DNA of 64,000 nt from an uncultured Eubacteriales bacterium. GTDB lineage: Bacteria; Bacillota; Clostridia; Christensenellales; CAG-314. Positions 1 through 8,339 of this stretch are shown here, in pieces. Position 1 is the stretch's first letter. Every line of letters begins with the position of its first letter. The notes under the pieces are model-generated. The model was not told where the DNA came from, searched no databases, and saw only the letters and a list, made by a program, of their open reading frames with translations. The position numbers and the translations under genes were made by a program. The stretch is taken from the NCBI GenBank assembly GCA_900544545.1, contig UQVY01000008.1, positions 32,136 to 96,135 on the forward strand. Direction: 5' to 3'.

Positions 1-447
1 CCTCTGCTTCTGTCCGCCCGAAAGCTTATGAGAAGTACGCTCGCGGTATTCGTACATACCTACGCTCTTTAAAGCCCATTCCACCGTTCTTACTATTTCT
101 TCGCGGGGCATTCCCACGTTTTCCGGTCCGAAAGCTACGTCGTCTTCCACGATACCCGCAACCATCTGATTGTCGGGATTCTGAAAAACCATTCCTACCT
201 TTCTCCGGATTTCCCTTTTTACAGAATCGTCGCGAACGTCCATTCCGTAGACGGTTATATCGCCCTTCGTCGGGGTAAGAAGTCCGTTGGTAAGCTTGGC
301 TATCGTGGACTTCCCGCTTCCGTTATGACCGACGAGCGCAACGAATTCTCCCTTGGCTACGGAAAAACTTACGCCCGAAAGCGCAGCCGATTCTTCGTCG
401 TCTCCGTAACTGAAATATACGTCGCTGAATTTAATCGCTTCTTCCAT
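1..447 (-). CDS. ecfA: ECF transporter ATPase, EcfA-type (partial, C-terminus outside window)
   Basis: This is an ATP-binding subunit of an energy-coupling-factor (ECF) vitamin transporter; it would couple ATP hydrolysis at the inner membrane face to uptake by exchangeable S components. Only the first 149 residues lie in the window. They hold Walker A GHNGSGKST (about 40-48), a Q-loop VFQNPDNQ (about 87-94) and the start of the ABC signature LSGGQKQR (about 142-149). The FQNPDNQ form of the Q-loop is typical of CbiO/EcfA proteins. The ATG at 447 follows a GGGAGAAAGGA ribosome site. In Firmicutes ecfA usually follows rplQ; here the upstream gene is a PrsA-like lipoprotein. EcfA1 and EcfA2 cannot be told apart from the fragment. 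An ECF S component is encoded at 38027-38626. Confidence 0.93.
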   Translation of the reverse strand, partial: MEEAIKFSDVYFSYGDDEESAALSGVSFSVAKGEFVALVGHNGSGKSTIAKLTNGLLTPTKGDITVYGMDVRDDSVKREIRRKVGMVFQNPDNQMVAGIVEDDVAFGPENVGMPREEIVRTVEWALKSVGMYEYRERTSHKLSGGQKQR

Positions 448-629
448 TCCTTTCTCCCGTGCGGTGCCCGAGGCTTCCGCCTAAAAGGTCGTTTTATCGC
501 CAGCCGCACTTGTGCGTAACCGCGTTCTCCGTGCAGCGAAATGATTCTTTCCACGGATAAAATACCCGTAATACGCAAAAAAGGATTGAATCGAAATCCA
601 ATCCTTTCGGGCTGTTTTCGGACAGTCGT

Positions 630-2354
630 TTACGGCTCGATACCGTAACCGCTGCAATAGCTCTTGAGAACGTTCTTGTATACGGTGAGCTTACCGGCGT
701 CTTCGTACTCCTTGTAGGTTACGTCCATAAGGTCGCTGTAATAAGAGGTCTTGACCGCGTCGAGATAGGTCTTATAGAACCTGTAGGAAGCGTTGCCCGC
801 TCCGGTCTGATCCTTGAGAGCGTCGTCCCAGTTGAAAACGTCTTCCTTGACGTCGCCGGAATAGAACAGAATGTGTACGCCGTAGTCGGTAAGAGCGTAG
901 CCGATACCGCCGACCGTTCCGTCGTTGGCAAGTCTTCTCGCTTCGGCAGCGAATTCCTTAACCCACTTATCGGCGGTTCCGGTAGCGTCGGGAGCGTCTT
1001 TTGCGATAACGTAGTCGTAAGCTTTATTGTGCTGAGCCGTATCGGTGTTGTATCTGAACATAAGCTCTACGAATTCTTCCGCGGTCACTCCGCTGAGCTT
1101 ATCCGCGAAGAAGGAAGAACCGTTGACCTGATAACCGTCGGTCGTAAAGCCCGCAAGAGCCTTGTCCGCGTCCTTCGCGTCGGGAGCGTCGATGAAATCG
1201 GTAACCCTGATTTCCCCGGCAAGCTCCGCTCTCTTGGCAAGATAAACGTCGCTGCCCGTTCCGAAAGCCGAAGAGTAACTCGTGAGAATCTTGGACTGCG
1301 CGTCGCTGAACGGGACAAGAAGGTTCTTGACGAAACCGTACTTACCTACGTACTGCTCGGGAATATAATAAATGAAGGACGTATCGGAAAGACCGGTAAC
1401 GAAAGTTTCGAAAGACTTGGGATTAAGGGCGTATTTTTCCTTATCCTGAGCGCGAAGGTTTTCAAGCTTCTGATCGAGCCTCGTTCTGAAGTCGCTTTCC
1501 TTTTCGATTCCGGAATACTTATTGGTCTGATAGTCGATATAGAGCTGCTGACGAACGACGCTCTCTACGCTCGCCTTGAAATACGCGGCGGTATCAGCGT
1601 AATAAGAAGCGATGTTCTTCTTGAGCTGACGGACGGCTTCGTTCTGAGCTTCCACGTAAGCTTCCGCGGTAATCTCGGTCTTATCGTTGCTGATTCTGTC
1701 GTTAAGAGCCTTGACCGCAGCCGCAAGACGCTCGTCGGTCATATCGTCGTAAACGTAGTCGAGAGAAACGGAATCCTTCTGCGCCTTATAAGCCTCGAGA
1801 CTCTTTTCAACGGTCTCTATGTTGAGCGAATTGTTTCTGTTCGTCCAGGAAAGATCGAGAGTAAGAGTAATCTTCGTTTCTTCCGCGCGCGGAGTAGCCG
1901 CACTGTCGAAGGTATAGCCCGCGTCGGTGAACACGGTTTCGAGCATGGAATCCAGACTCTCGAAAACGCTGAGCTGAACTTTCTTCTCGAAATAAAGCAG
2001 GTCGGTCGCGGTGAGATATTCTCCGTTTTTGTACTTGCGGTTGATTTCGCCGTCGTAGGTCTTTACGGAAGAATCTTTCTTGTATTCGTTAACGGCGATA
2101 ATCTGGGAAATATACTGCGGAATAAGAGAATCCCATACGCTCTGAGCGTCGTAGCCGTACTGAATGTACGCCGCGCCGTTGGATTCGAAAAACTCGGTGA
2201 TCTCCTGAACCGTGACCTCTTCGTCGCCGATCTTCATTGCCGTCTGCTTGCGATAGCGTTCCTGATTCGTCTGAAACATAGAACATCCCGCCGCAAGGGC
2301 AAAGACCGTTACTATCGCCAAAATCATACATAACTGTTTCATGAATTTCTGCAT
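630..2354 (-). CDS. PrsA/SurA-like lipoprotein, probable extracytoplasmic foldase
   Basis: A 574-residue secreted lipoprotein. The N-terminus is a lipoprotein signal with a lipobox LAAGC, so Cys24 should be lipidated and anchor the protein on the outer membrane face. A long, charged helical middle region (about 60-340) is followed by a segment (about 380-500) that resembles a parvulin PPIase domain, ending in YGVHI near residue 495 where parvulins have a Gly-Tyr/Val-His motif. The arrangement is that of PrsA-type foldases, which help exported proteins fold; the PPIase part is divergent and may be inactive. The ATG at 2354 has AAAGGAG 11 bases upstream. It follows mfd, with its own promoter at 2452-2480. 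The lipoprotein call is firm; the foldase call is moderate. Confidence 0.7.
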   Translation of the reverse strand: MQKFMKQLCMILAIVTVFALAAGCSMFQTNQERYRKQTAMKIGDEEVTVQEITEFFESNGAAYIQYGYDAQSVWDSLIPQYISQIIAVNEYKKDSSVKTYDGEINRKYKNGEYLTATDLLYFEKKVQLSVFESLDSMLETVFTDAGYTFDSAATPRAEETKITLTLDLSWTNRNNSLNIETVEKSLEAYKAQKDSVSLDYVYDDMTDERLAAAVKALNDRISNDKTEITAEAYVEAQNEAVRQLKKNIASYYADTAAYFKASVESVVRQQLYIDYQTNKYSGIEKESDFRTRLDQKLENLRAQDKEKYALNPKSFETFVTGLSDTSFIYYIPEQYVGKYGFVKNLLVPFSDAQSKILTSYSSAFGTGSDVYLAKRAELAGEIRVTDFIDAPDAKDADKALAGFTTDGYQVNGSSFFADKLSGVTAEEFVELMFRYNTDTAQHNKAYDYVIAKDAPDATGTADKWVKEFAAEARRLANDGTVGGIGYALTDYGVHILFYSGDVKEDVFNWDDALKDQTGAGNASYRFYKTYLDAVKTSYYSDLMDVTYKEYEDAGKLTVYKNVLKSYCSGYGIEP

Positions 2355-2451
2355 AGCTGTACCTGCTCCTTTTCATTTACATCTTCTGAGGATGAAAACT
2401 GTCTTTGGTTTTACCGTGCGCAGCCCCGATGATTACAGAACCGCGCGTTTA

Positions 2452-2480
2452 ATTATACTTGTTTTTTCGTCAAAGCGCAA
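2452..2480 (-). promoter_or_regulatory. promoter for the PrsA-like gene
   Basis: On the minus strand a perfect TATAAT -10 (2452-2457) sits 17 bases downstream of TTGCGC (2475-2480), about 100 bases before the lipoprotein gene. The -35 matches the consensus only partly. The stretch between it and mfd also holds short inverted repeats (around 2505-2560) that could end the mfd transcript. Confidence 0.6.
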
Positions 2481-2594
2481 TCGTTTTAAGCAACTTTTTT
2501 CAAATTTTAGCCTTTAAGGCTCGTTATCAGCCGAATATCGGCGTTTTCTACGCCGGAGGCTCTGCTTTACGCATCTCAGAAAAAAAAACGTAAT

Positions 2595-5500
2595 TTATTT
2601 TTTTGTGATTGAAGAGGGGGAATTATCGCCCGCGACTCCGTTGACTCCGACCGAAAGAGCCGTCTCGCAGAAAGCTTTCAAAGCCGTCATCGCGTACCTT
2701 TCGCTCTTTCCGGGGAATTCGAGCTTTATCATTATCTCTCCGCCCTCCGAAACGGCAAGAACGGCGCGTTTTCCGAAAAGCTTCAGCGCGTACTGAACGC
2801 CCTCCTTCCCTATGTCCTCCATAGACGCGAATTTCAGCGCGAAAAGCTTCTTCTTTATCACTACGTCCTTTACGCCAAGCTTCGAAGCGGCGGCTTTAAG
2901 CTCCGCAAGGTCGAGAAGATTGGAAACGGCGGGCGGAACCGCTCCGTAAACGTCCTTAAGCTCCCTTTCGAGCGCAAGCCTGTCCTTCCTCCCCGTAACC
3001 GAAGCCATTCTCTGATAGAATTCCATTCTCTGCGAAAGCTCCCCGATATAATCCGAAGGCACGTGCGCGTCCACGTCGGCCTCCATCGTCGCCTTGACCT
3101 CCCGAACGACAGGCTCGCCCTTTACTTCGGACAAAACCTCGCCGAGAAGCTTCATATACGTTTCCGTACCGACCTTAGCCATATGACCGTGCTGCTCCTT
3201 CCCGAGAACGTTGCCCGCGCCCCGTATTTCAAGGTCCTTCATCGCAATCTTAAAACCGCTTCCCAGTTCCGTGTTCTCCATAATCGACGCAAGCCTCTTG
3301 TAAGCGACTGCCGTAAGCGTTCCTCTGTATACGAAATACGCAAATCCCAGACGACTGCTCCTTCCAACTCTTCCCCGAAGCTGATAAAGCTGAGAAAGCC
3401 CGAGATTGTCCGCGTCGTACACTATAAGAGTGTTGGCGTTGGGAATATCTATGCCGTTTTCGATTATCGTCGTGGATATAAGCACGTCGAATTCCTTCCG
3501 CGAAAAAGCGTAAACCGTCCGCTCGAGCTCGTGTTCGTTCATCTGTCCGTGAGCTATCTTTATCGACGCCTCCGGAACGATATCCCTCATTCTCTGCGAA
3601 AAAGCCTCTATACTCTCTACTCTGTTGTAAACGACGAAAACCTGTCCGTCCCTCGCCGTTTCCCGAAGGATTACGTCCCTTATAAGCGCGGGCGAATCCT
3701 CGACTACGTAACTCTCGACGGGCAGTCTGTCTTTGGGCGGCGTGGTTATCGTGGAAATGTCCCTTATTCCCGAAAGAGCCATATGAAGCGTCCTCGGAAT
3801 GGGCGTAGCGGACATACTTAAAACGTCTATATTCGTGTTTACGGTTTTGAGAATCTCCTTATGCTCGACTCCGAAACGATGCTCCTCGTCGAGAACGAGA
3901 ATTCCCGCGTCCTTATACTTTATATTCTTGTTGAGAAGCCTGTGCGTTCCGACGATAACGTTGACCTCGCCCCTTTCGACCTTTGCTATGATGTCCTTCT
4001 GCTCGCCCGCGGAACGGAAACGGTTAAGACAAGCCGTTTTGAGTCCGAAAGGCTCGAACCTCGCCTTCATAAGCTCGTAATGCTGCTGCGAAAGAATGGT
4101 CGTGGGGGCAAGAACTATGGCTTGTTTTCCGTTGGAAACGACTCGGAAAATCGCGCGCATTGCGACCTCGGTCTTTCCGAAACCTACGTCGCCCACGAGA
4201 AGCCTGTCCATTATCCTGTCGGTAGAAAGATCTTTTCTTATTTCCTCTATACATCTGAGCTGGTCGTCCGTTTCCGTATAAGGGAACGCTTCCTCGAAAC
4301 TCTCGGTAAGAAAAGCGTCCTCCTTGTATACGAAACCTCTCGGCTTGAGCCTCTCCTTATAAAGCCCGACAAGGTCTATCGCAAGCTCTTTAAGCCCCGC
4401 CCGTACCTTAGCCTTCGTCCTTTCGAATTCTCCTCCGCCCAACGCGCTGAGCCTCGGTTTGGTTTCGCCTCCGCCGTATTTGCTGAGCAGGTCGCTCGCT
4501 TCAACGGGAACGTAAAGAGTATCGTTGTTCCGGTATTTTACGACGATATAATCCTTCTCGCCGTACTCGCCCTTCATAGTCGTCGTACCGACGCAAAGAC
4601 CTACGCCGTGAACCTCGTGGACGACGTAATCGCCCGCCTCCACGGCAAAAAACGCCTGACGCGCGGTCTTTCTGAGCCTTCCCCGAGTCTTTTGCGAAGG
4701 CGTGAAAATCCTGTCGTCGCCGATAAGCGCGAGTTTGTCCGAATGATTTACGAATCCGCCTTCGAAGGGAAGCCCTATTATCGTCGGATTTACGAGAGAG
4801 CATTCGCCGTCGTCCGAAATCTCCGCGGAAAGCCCTTCCGAATAAAGCGCGGCGAAAATCCTCTGCGCCTTCTCCCCGTCTCCCGCGAAAATCCCGACTT
4901 TATAGCCGTTTGCCGCCCAATTCCGAACGTCCGACGCAAGATTTTCGACGGAACCTCTGTAACTCCGTACAGCCGAAGAGCTTACCGATACCGTCGCCGA
5001 CGGACGGAAAAAAGTCTTCGCCGTAAGAAGCTGGAAGGAAAGCTTTTTGTCCGCCGAAAGCATAGCCGCGATTGCGGTTTCCTTATCCACGAGAGTTTCG
5101 CTCCCGCGGACGGTTATCTCTCCTCTTTCCGCAAGATAGCCGCACCTTCTTATATGGTCGTCGTAAATCGCGTCCAGCCTTTCCGAAATAAGCCCCGGCT
5201 CGTCCATTATTACCGTCGCGCCCTTCGGGAAATAACTCCCTATCGGATCGGAAGCCGTAAACGGAACGAGCCACGCCGTAGCTCCGTCCCGCCTGATATC
5301 CGAAATCACCGACGACAGCCTTTCCGCAGCGTCGGGCGAAAGCCCCTTGGAACGCCTTACTTCGTCCTCGGCAAGCTCCAGAGCCGCGCCTTCGTCCGCT
5401 TCCACGATCTCGCTCACGGGAATCACCGTGAATACGGAAGTTTCGCCCGTGGAGATATGCTCCTCGGGATCGAAGAACCTTACCGATTCCGCCGAGTCGC

Positions 5501-6053
5501 CGAAAAATTCCGTCCTGACCGGCTTATCGTAAAGCGGAGAAAAAACGTCGAGAATGTCGCCCCTTAAACTGAATTCTCCCACGGCGGACACGAGCGGCGT
5601 GCGTTTGTATCCGTTCCTTACGAGCCTTCGGGCTATATCCTTTACGGAATAATCCTTTCCCTGCTCTATATCGAAACAATTTCCGAAAAAAATCTCCCTC
5701 TTCGGATACTTCCTCGCGAGCGCGTCCGCACTTGCGACGACTCCTCTTATAAGCCCCGAATAAGCAAGAAAAAGAACTCTGTTTATTTCGGAATAAACGC
5801 TTCCCGCGGCGTTCCTCTTATACAAAAGAACGTCGTCGGCAAACGGAAGATATTCGAATCCCGCGAGATTGCCGGCTACCGATTTGGCCGAAACGAAATC
5901 CTTCGTCACGAGGAAAACGAATCCGCTCCCAAGTCCTCTCGTCAGAAAAATCTTTTCGCTTTGCTGTACGCCAAAAACCGCAGTCGGAATACCGCTGCGG
6001 ACGCTTTTCTGTATTTTCCCGTAAGTTTCGTATAACCTCAGATCGCCGAACAT
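2595..6053 (-). CDS. mfd: transcription-repair coupling factor Mfd
   Basis: Mfd removes RNA polymerase stalled at DNA lesions and recruits UvrA. The 1152-residue length fits the family. In order: an N-terminal UvrB-like region, the RNA polymerase-interacting domain (about 460-560), then the superfamily 2 translocase with Walker A GDVGFGKTE (about 619-627), a DEEH box (about 721-724) followed by RFGVEHKE, the QLRGRVGRS motif VI, and a C-terminal TRCF domain. It lies 61 bases downstream of infA, where Firmicutes normally have rpmJ and rpsM. The chosen ATG has only a weak ribosome site (ATACGGA), which is common for this gene. Identification is secure. Confidence 0.97.
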   Translation of the reverse strand: MFGDLRLYETYGKIQKSVRSGIPTAVFGVQQSEKIFLTRGLGSGFVFLVTKDFVSAKSVAGNLAGFEYLPFADDVLLYKRNAAGSVYSEINRVLFLAYSGLIRGVVASADALARKYPKREIFFGNCFDIEQGKDYSVKDIARRLVRNGYKRTPLVSAVGEFSLRGDILDVFSPLYDKPVRTEFFGDSAESVRFFDPEEHISTGETSVFTVIPVSEIVEADEGAALELAEDEVRRSKGLSPDAAERLSSVISDIRRDGATAWLVPFTASDPIGSYFPKGATVIMDEPGLISERLDAIYDDHIRRCGYLAERGEITVRGSETLVDKETAIAAMLSADKKLSFQLLTAKTFFRPSATVSVSSSAVRSYRGSVENLASDVRNWAANGYKVGIFAGDGEKAQRIFAALYSEGLSAEISDDGECSLVNPTIIGLPFEGGFVNHSDKLALIGDDRIFTPSQKTRGRLRKTARQAFFAVEAGDYVVHEVHGVGLCVGTTTMKGEYGEKDYIVVKYRNNDTLYVPVEASDLLSKYGGGETKPRLSALGGGEFERTKAKVRAGLKELAIDLVGLYKERLKPRGFVYKEDAFLTESFEEAFPYTETDDQLRCIEEIRKDLSTDRIMDRLLVGDVGFGKTEVAMRAIFRVVSNGKQAIVLAPTTILSQQHYELMKARFEPFGLKTACLNRFRSAGEQKDIIAKVERGEVNVIVGTHRLLNKNIKYKDAGILVLDEEHRFGVEHKEILKTVNTNIDVLSMSATPIPRTLHMALSGIRDISTITTPPKDRLPVESYVVEDSPALIRDVILRETARDGQVFVVYNRVESIEAFSQRMRDIVPEASIKIAHGQMNEHELERTVYAFSRKEFDVLISTTIIENGIDIPNANTLIVYDADNLGLSQLYQLRGRVGRSSRLGFAYFVYRGTLTAVAYKRLASIMENTELGSGFKIAMKDLEIRGAGNVLGKEQHGHMAKVGTETYMKLLGEVLSEVKGEPVVREVKATMEADVDAHVPSDYIGELSQRMEFYQRMASVTGRKDRLALERELKDVYGAVPPAVSNLLDLAELKAAASKLGVKDVVIKKKLFALKFASMEDIGKEGVQYALKLFGKRAVLAVSEGGEIMIKLEFPGKSERYAMTALKAFCETALSVGVNGVAGDNSPSSITKK

Positions 6054-6114
6054 TCCGTATGCGCAAAACCGGACCGAGAGCTTCCCCCCGATCCCGTAAC
6101 GCAGCCTCCGAAAA

Positions 6115-6348
6115 TCAGTTGGTCGATCCGCCCTTGCCTCTCCAGGTTATCCTTCCCTTGTTGAGGTCGTAGGGACTAAGCTCGAGTTTTACCGTATCGC
6201 CGGGAAGTATCTTGATATAATTCATACGAAGCTTTCCGGATATATAAGCCGTAACTACGTGATTGTTGCTGAGCTTTACCTTGAAATTTGCGTTGGGGAG
6301 AGCTTCGATAACGACGCCCTCAAGCTCGATTACATCGTCTTTTGACAT
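6115..6348 (-). CDS. infA: translation initiation factor IF-1
   Basis: IF-1 binds the ribosomal A site during initiation. The 77-residue protein covers the whole S1/OB-fold domain, with the family landmarks [11 protein letters not shown] at the start, FKVKLSNNH in the middle and PYDLNKGRI near the end, where typical IF-1 has SPYDLTKGRI. The C-terminus is a few residues longer than the usual 72. GGAGG precedes the ATG. Order adk-map-KOW-infA is the usual spc operon tail, but rpmJ-rpsM-rpsK-rpsD-rpoA-rplQ do not follow. Confidence 0.97.
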   Translation of the reverse strand: MSKDDVIELEGVVIEALPNANFKVKLSNNHVVTAYISGKLRMNYIKILPGDTVKLELSPYDLNKGRITWRGKGGSTN

Positions 6349-6372
6349 AAATCCTCCGTTATTGATGATTTT

Positions 6373-6660
6373 TCAGCGGAATTTCTTCACCGCGCTTTTA
6401 TCGCATTCTCCGATAACGCGCCTGATTTCCGCATCGCTGAGCGTTCCGTTTTCTATGGCTTCCGCAATCTCCCGCGAATGCGCCACGAAACGGACGTGGC
6501 GGACGTTTTTCATTTTGGCTTTTTCCAAGGGACGCGTCCTGCCGTCGGCAACGATTACCGAATCGCCGAAACTCTCCGTCACCACGAGAAACTTGTTCCT
6601 GTCGTGTCCGCGGAAAGAAACGACGACGTCGCCCCTCTTAAACCGATAGTCGCTATTCAT
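6373..6660 (-). CDS. KOW-domain RNA-binding protein (L14e-like)
   Basis: A 95-residue basic protein with an N-terminal KOW motif: YRFKRGDVVVSFRGHDRNKF resembles the start of archaeal and eukaryotic L14e/L27e proteins. Small KOW proteins of this type sit between map and infA in many Firmicutes, and that is its position here (6 bases after map, 24 before infA), which supports co-expression with the translation apparatus. The exact role is not known; ribosome or RNA binding is inferred from the fold. The C-terminal half is helical and basic. Confidence 0.85.
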   Translation of the reverse strand: MNSDYRFKRGDVVVSFRGHDRNKFLVVTESFGDSVIVADGRTRPLEKAKMKNVRHVRFVAHSREIAEAIENGTLSDAEIRRVIGECDKSAVKKFR

Positions 6661-6666
6661 ACAGCC

Positions 6667-7416
6667 TCACAACGTAAGTATTTCGCAGCCCTCTTCGGTT
6701 ACGAGAATGGTATTTTCGTAATGCGCGCTGGGCTTTCCGTCGTAGGTCTTGACCGTCCAGCCGTCGGGCATAAACTTAATCCTCGCCGTACCGAGATTGA
6801 TCATAGGCTCGACCGCTATGGTGTTGTTGGCAACGAGTTTAATACCCTTCCCCTTTACGCCGTAATTGGGAACGTCGGGAAACTCGTGCATATTCCTTCC
6901 TATACCGTGTCCGACCATCTCTTTGACCACTCCGTAGCCGAACTGCTTCACGTGTCCGCTTACGGCGTAGCCTATATCGCCTATCGTCGTCCCCGGCTTT
7001 ATTATACGGGCAGCCGCAAAGAAACTCTCCTTCGTTTCCCTGACGAGCTTTCTGACCTTTTCGTCAACCTCGCCTATGATGAACGTTCTCGCCGCGTCGC
7101 CGTGAAAACCGTTGATGTACGCGCCGACGTCCACGCTGACTATCATTCCTTCTTCGATATATCTCTCGTCGCTCGGAATCCCGTGTACGACCTCGTCGTC
7201 TATACTTATGCAGGAACTCGCAGGATATCCGTGATAATCGAGAAAGCTCGGAGTCGCTCCGTGCCGCTCGATAAAGTCCCTTATGATCTTGTCGAGAAAA
7301 CCCGTAGTCATTCCCGCTTTGATCTTCTCTTCCGCGAAAAGCAGAACGTCCCGCGTAATCGCGCAGGCTACTCTCATTTTCGCAAGCTCTTCGGGTGTTT
7401 TTACGTTGATTACCAT
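6667..7416 (-). CDS. map: methionine aminopeptidase, type I
   Basis: Removes the initiator methionine from nascent proteins. The 249-residue length is that of type Ia enzymes. All metal ligands are visible: Asp96, Asp107, His170, Glu203 and Glu234, with the catalytic His79 in VVHGIP. It has no N-terminal zinc-finger or linker extension. It lies between adk and the KOW protein gene, the standard spc-operon position, with 25 bases to adk. AAGAGGA precedes the ATG. Confidence 0.98.
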   Translation of the reverse strand: MVINVKTPEELAKMRVACAITRDVLLFAEEKIKAGMTTGFLDKIIRDFIERHGATPSFLDYHGYPASSCISIDDEVVHGIPSDERYIEEGMIVSVDVGAYINGFHGDAARTFIIGEVDEKVRKLVRETKESFFAAARIIKPGTTIGDIGYAVSGHVKQFGYGVVKEMVGHGIGRNMHEFPDVPNYGVKGKGIKLVANNTIAVEPMINLGTARIKFMPDGWTVKTYDGKPSAHYENTILVTEEGCEILTL

Positions 7417-7441
7417 TTCTAAGTCCTCTTATATAAACCGA

Positions 7442-8122
7442 TTACTCGCAATCGGTAGTCTTCCTTCGTTCAGACGCGGACTCGCGCTTCTTCCTTCCGA
7501 CTTCGGAAAGAGCTTTCTTTATATCCTCGAATATTGCCCTGATATCGCCGCTGCCGTTGACTCTCTTGAGAACGCCCTTCTTTTCGTAATAATCGGAAAG
7601 CGGATAGGTAAGACTGTCGTAAACGTCGAGACGCTTCCGGACGGTTTCTTCCTTATCGTCGTCGCGGGTTATAAATCTTCCTCCGCACAGGGGACAGACC
7701 TCTTTACCGTCGAGCATCGAAATGTGAAAAGGCGCGCCGCACTTCTCGCAGCTCCTTCTTCCCGTAAGTCTGTGAAGAACTTCCTCGTAAGGAAGCTCGA
7801 GCTCCAGAACGACGTCGATATCCTCGTTCCGTGCGAGATCTTCGGACTGCGAAATCGTCCTCGGAAATCCGTCGAGTACGTAACCGCCTGCGCAATCCTC
7901 TTCGCGCAGCCTTCCCGTTATCATCTTTATCGTTATATCGTCGGGTACGAGTTCCCCTTTATCTATGTATTGCTTGGCAAGCTTTCCCAGCTCCGTGCCG
8001 TGGCTTATGTTATAACGGAAAATATCCCCGCTGCTGATATGCGGAAGTCCGTATTCTTCACAGATAAGCTGCGCCTGAGTGCCTTTTCCGGATCCGGGTG
8101 CGCCGAGTAAAACTATCTTCAT
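7442..8122 (-). CDS. adk: adenylate kinase with zinc-binding LID
   Basis: Interconverts ATP, ADP and AMP. The 226 residues include the P-loop GAPGSGKGTQ (7-16), the DGFPRT motif (84-89) and a long LID carrying four cysteines (125, 128, 143, 146) in the Cx2C...Cx2C pattern that binds zinc in Gram-positive enzymes. The last 20 or so residues are a charged tail beyond the usual end. Normally secY lies upstream; here a promoter (8201-8229) and the terminator of gpmI precede it, so it is the first gene of a short adk-map-KOW-infA transcript. Confidence 0.98.
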   Translation of the reverse strand: MKIVLLGAPGSGKGTQAQLICEEYGLPHISSGDIFRYNISHGTELGKLAKQYIDKGELVPDDITIKMITGRLREEDCAGGYVLDGFPRTISQSEDLARNEDIDVVLELELPYEEVLHRLTGRRSCEKCGAPFHISMLDGKEVCPLCGGRFITRDDDKEETVRKRLDVYDSLTYPLSDYYEKKGVLKRVNGSGDIRAIFEDIKKALSEVGRKKRESASERRKTTDCE

Positions 8123-8200
8123 TTTTTCACCTTCGTAATTGCGGCTTTCCTCTGCTCCGAAAGCCTTCGCTTTTTTGCGGCAAACAAACCGCCAACATAT

Positions 8201-8229
8201 ATATTACCTTTTATTTGCGTTTTTGTAAA
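8201..8229 (-). promoter_or_regulatory. promoter for adk-map-KOW-infA
   Basis: On the minus strand TTTACA (8224-8229) and TAATAT (8201-8206) are separated by exactly 17 bases and lie about 80 bases upstream of adk. This is a good vegetative sigma-factor promoter. It explains how the fragment of the spc operon is expressed without secY. Confidence 0.75.
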
Positions 8230-8290
8230 CGGTTTTCGGGTAATTTCGGAGGATTTTTTTGTTTTTTGTAAAAAATCTCTCCCGTTACTG

Positions 8291-8328
8291 AAAAAAAATC
8301 GGCCGCAAGCCTTTCCGCCCGCAGCCGA
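8291..8328 (-). terminator. rho-independent terminator after gpmI
   Basis: On the minus strand an 8-bp stem (8321-8328 with 8299-8306, TCGGCTGC pairing with GCGGCCGA) is followed by eight T residues (8298-8291). It closes the pgk-tpiA-gpmI operon before the adk promoter. Confidence 0.85.
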
Positions 8329-8339
8329 AATTATTCCGT

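Noticed and set aside
873..2333. Long antisense open frames opposite several genes (also at 3861-5567, 12827-14746, 25101-26162, 38950-40497)
   Set aside because: The genes' codon bias leaves few stops on the opposite strand; the products are Arg/Ser/Phe-rich with no domain, and each lies over a well identified gene.
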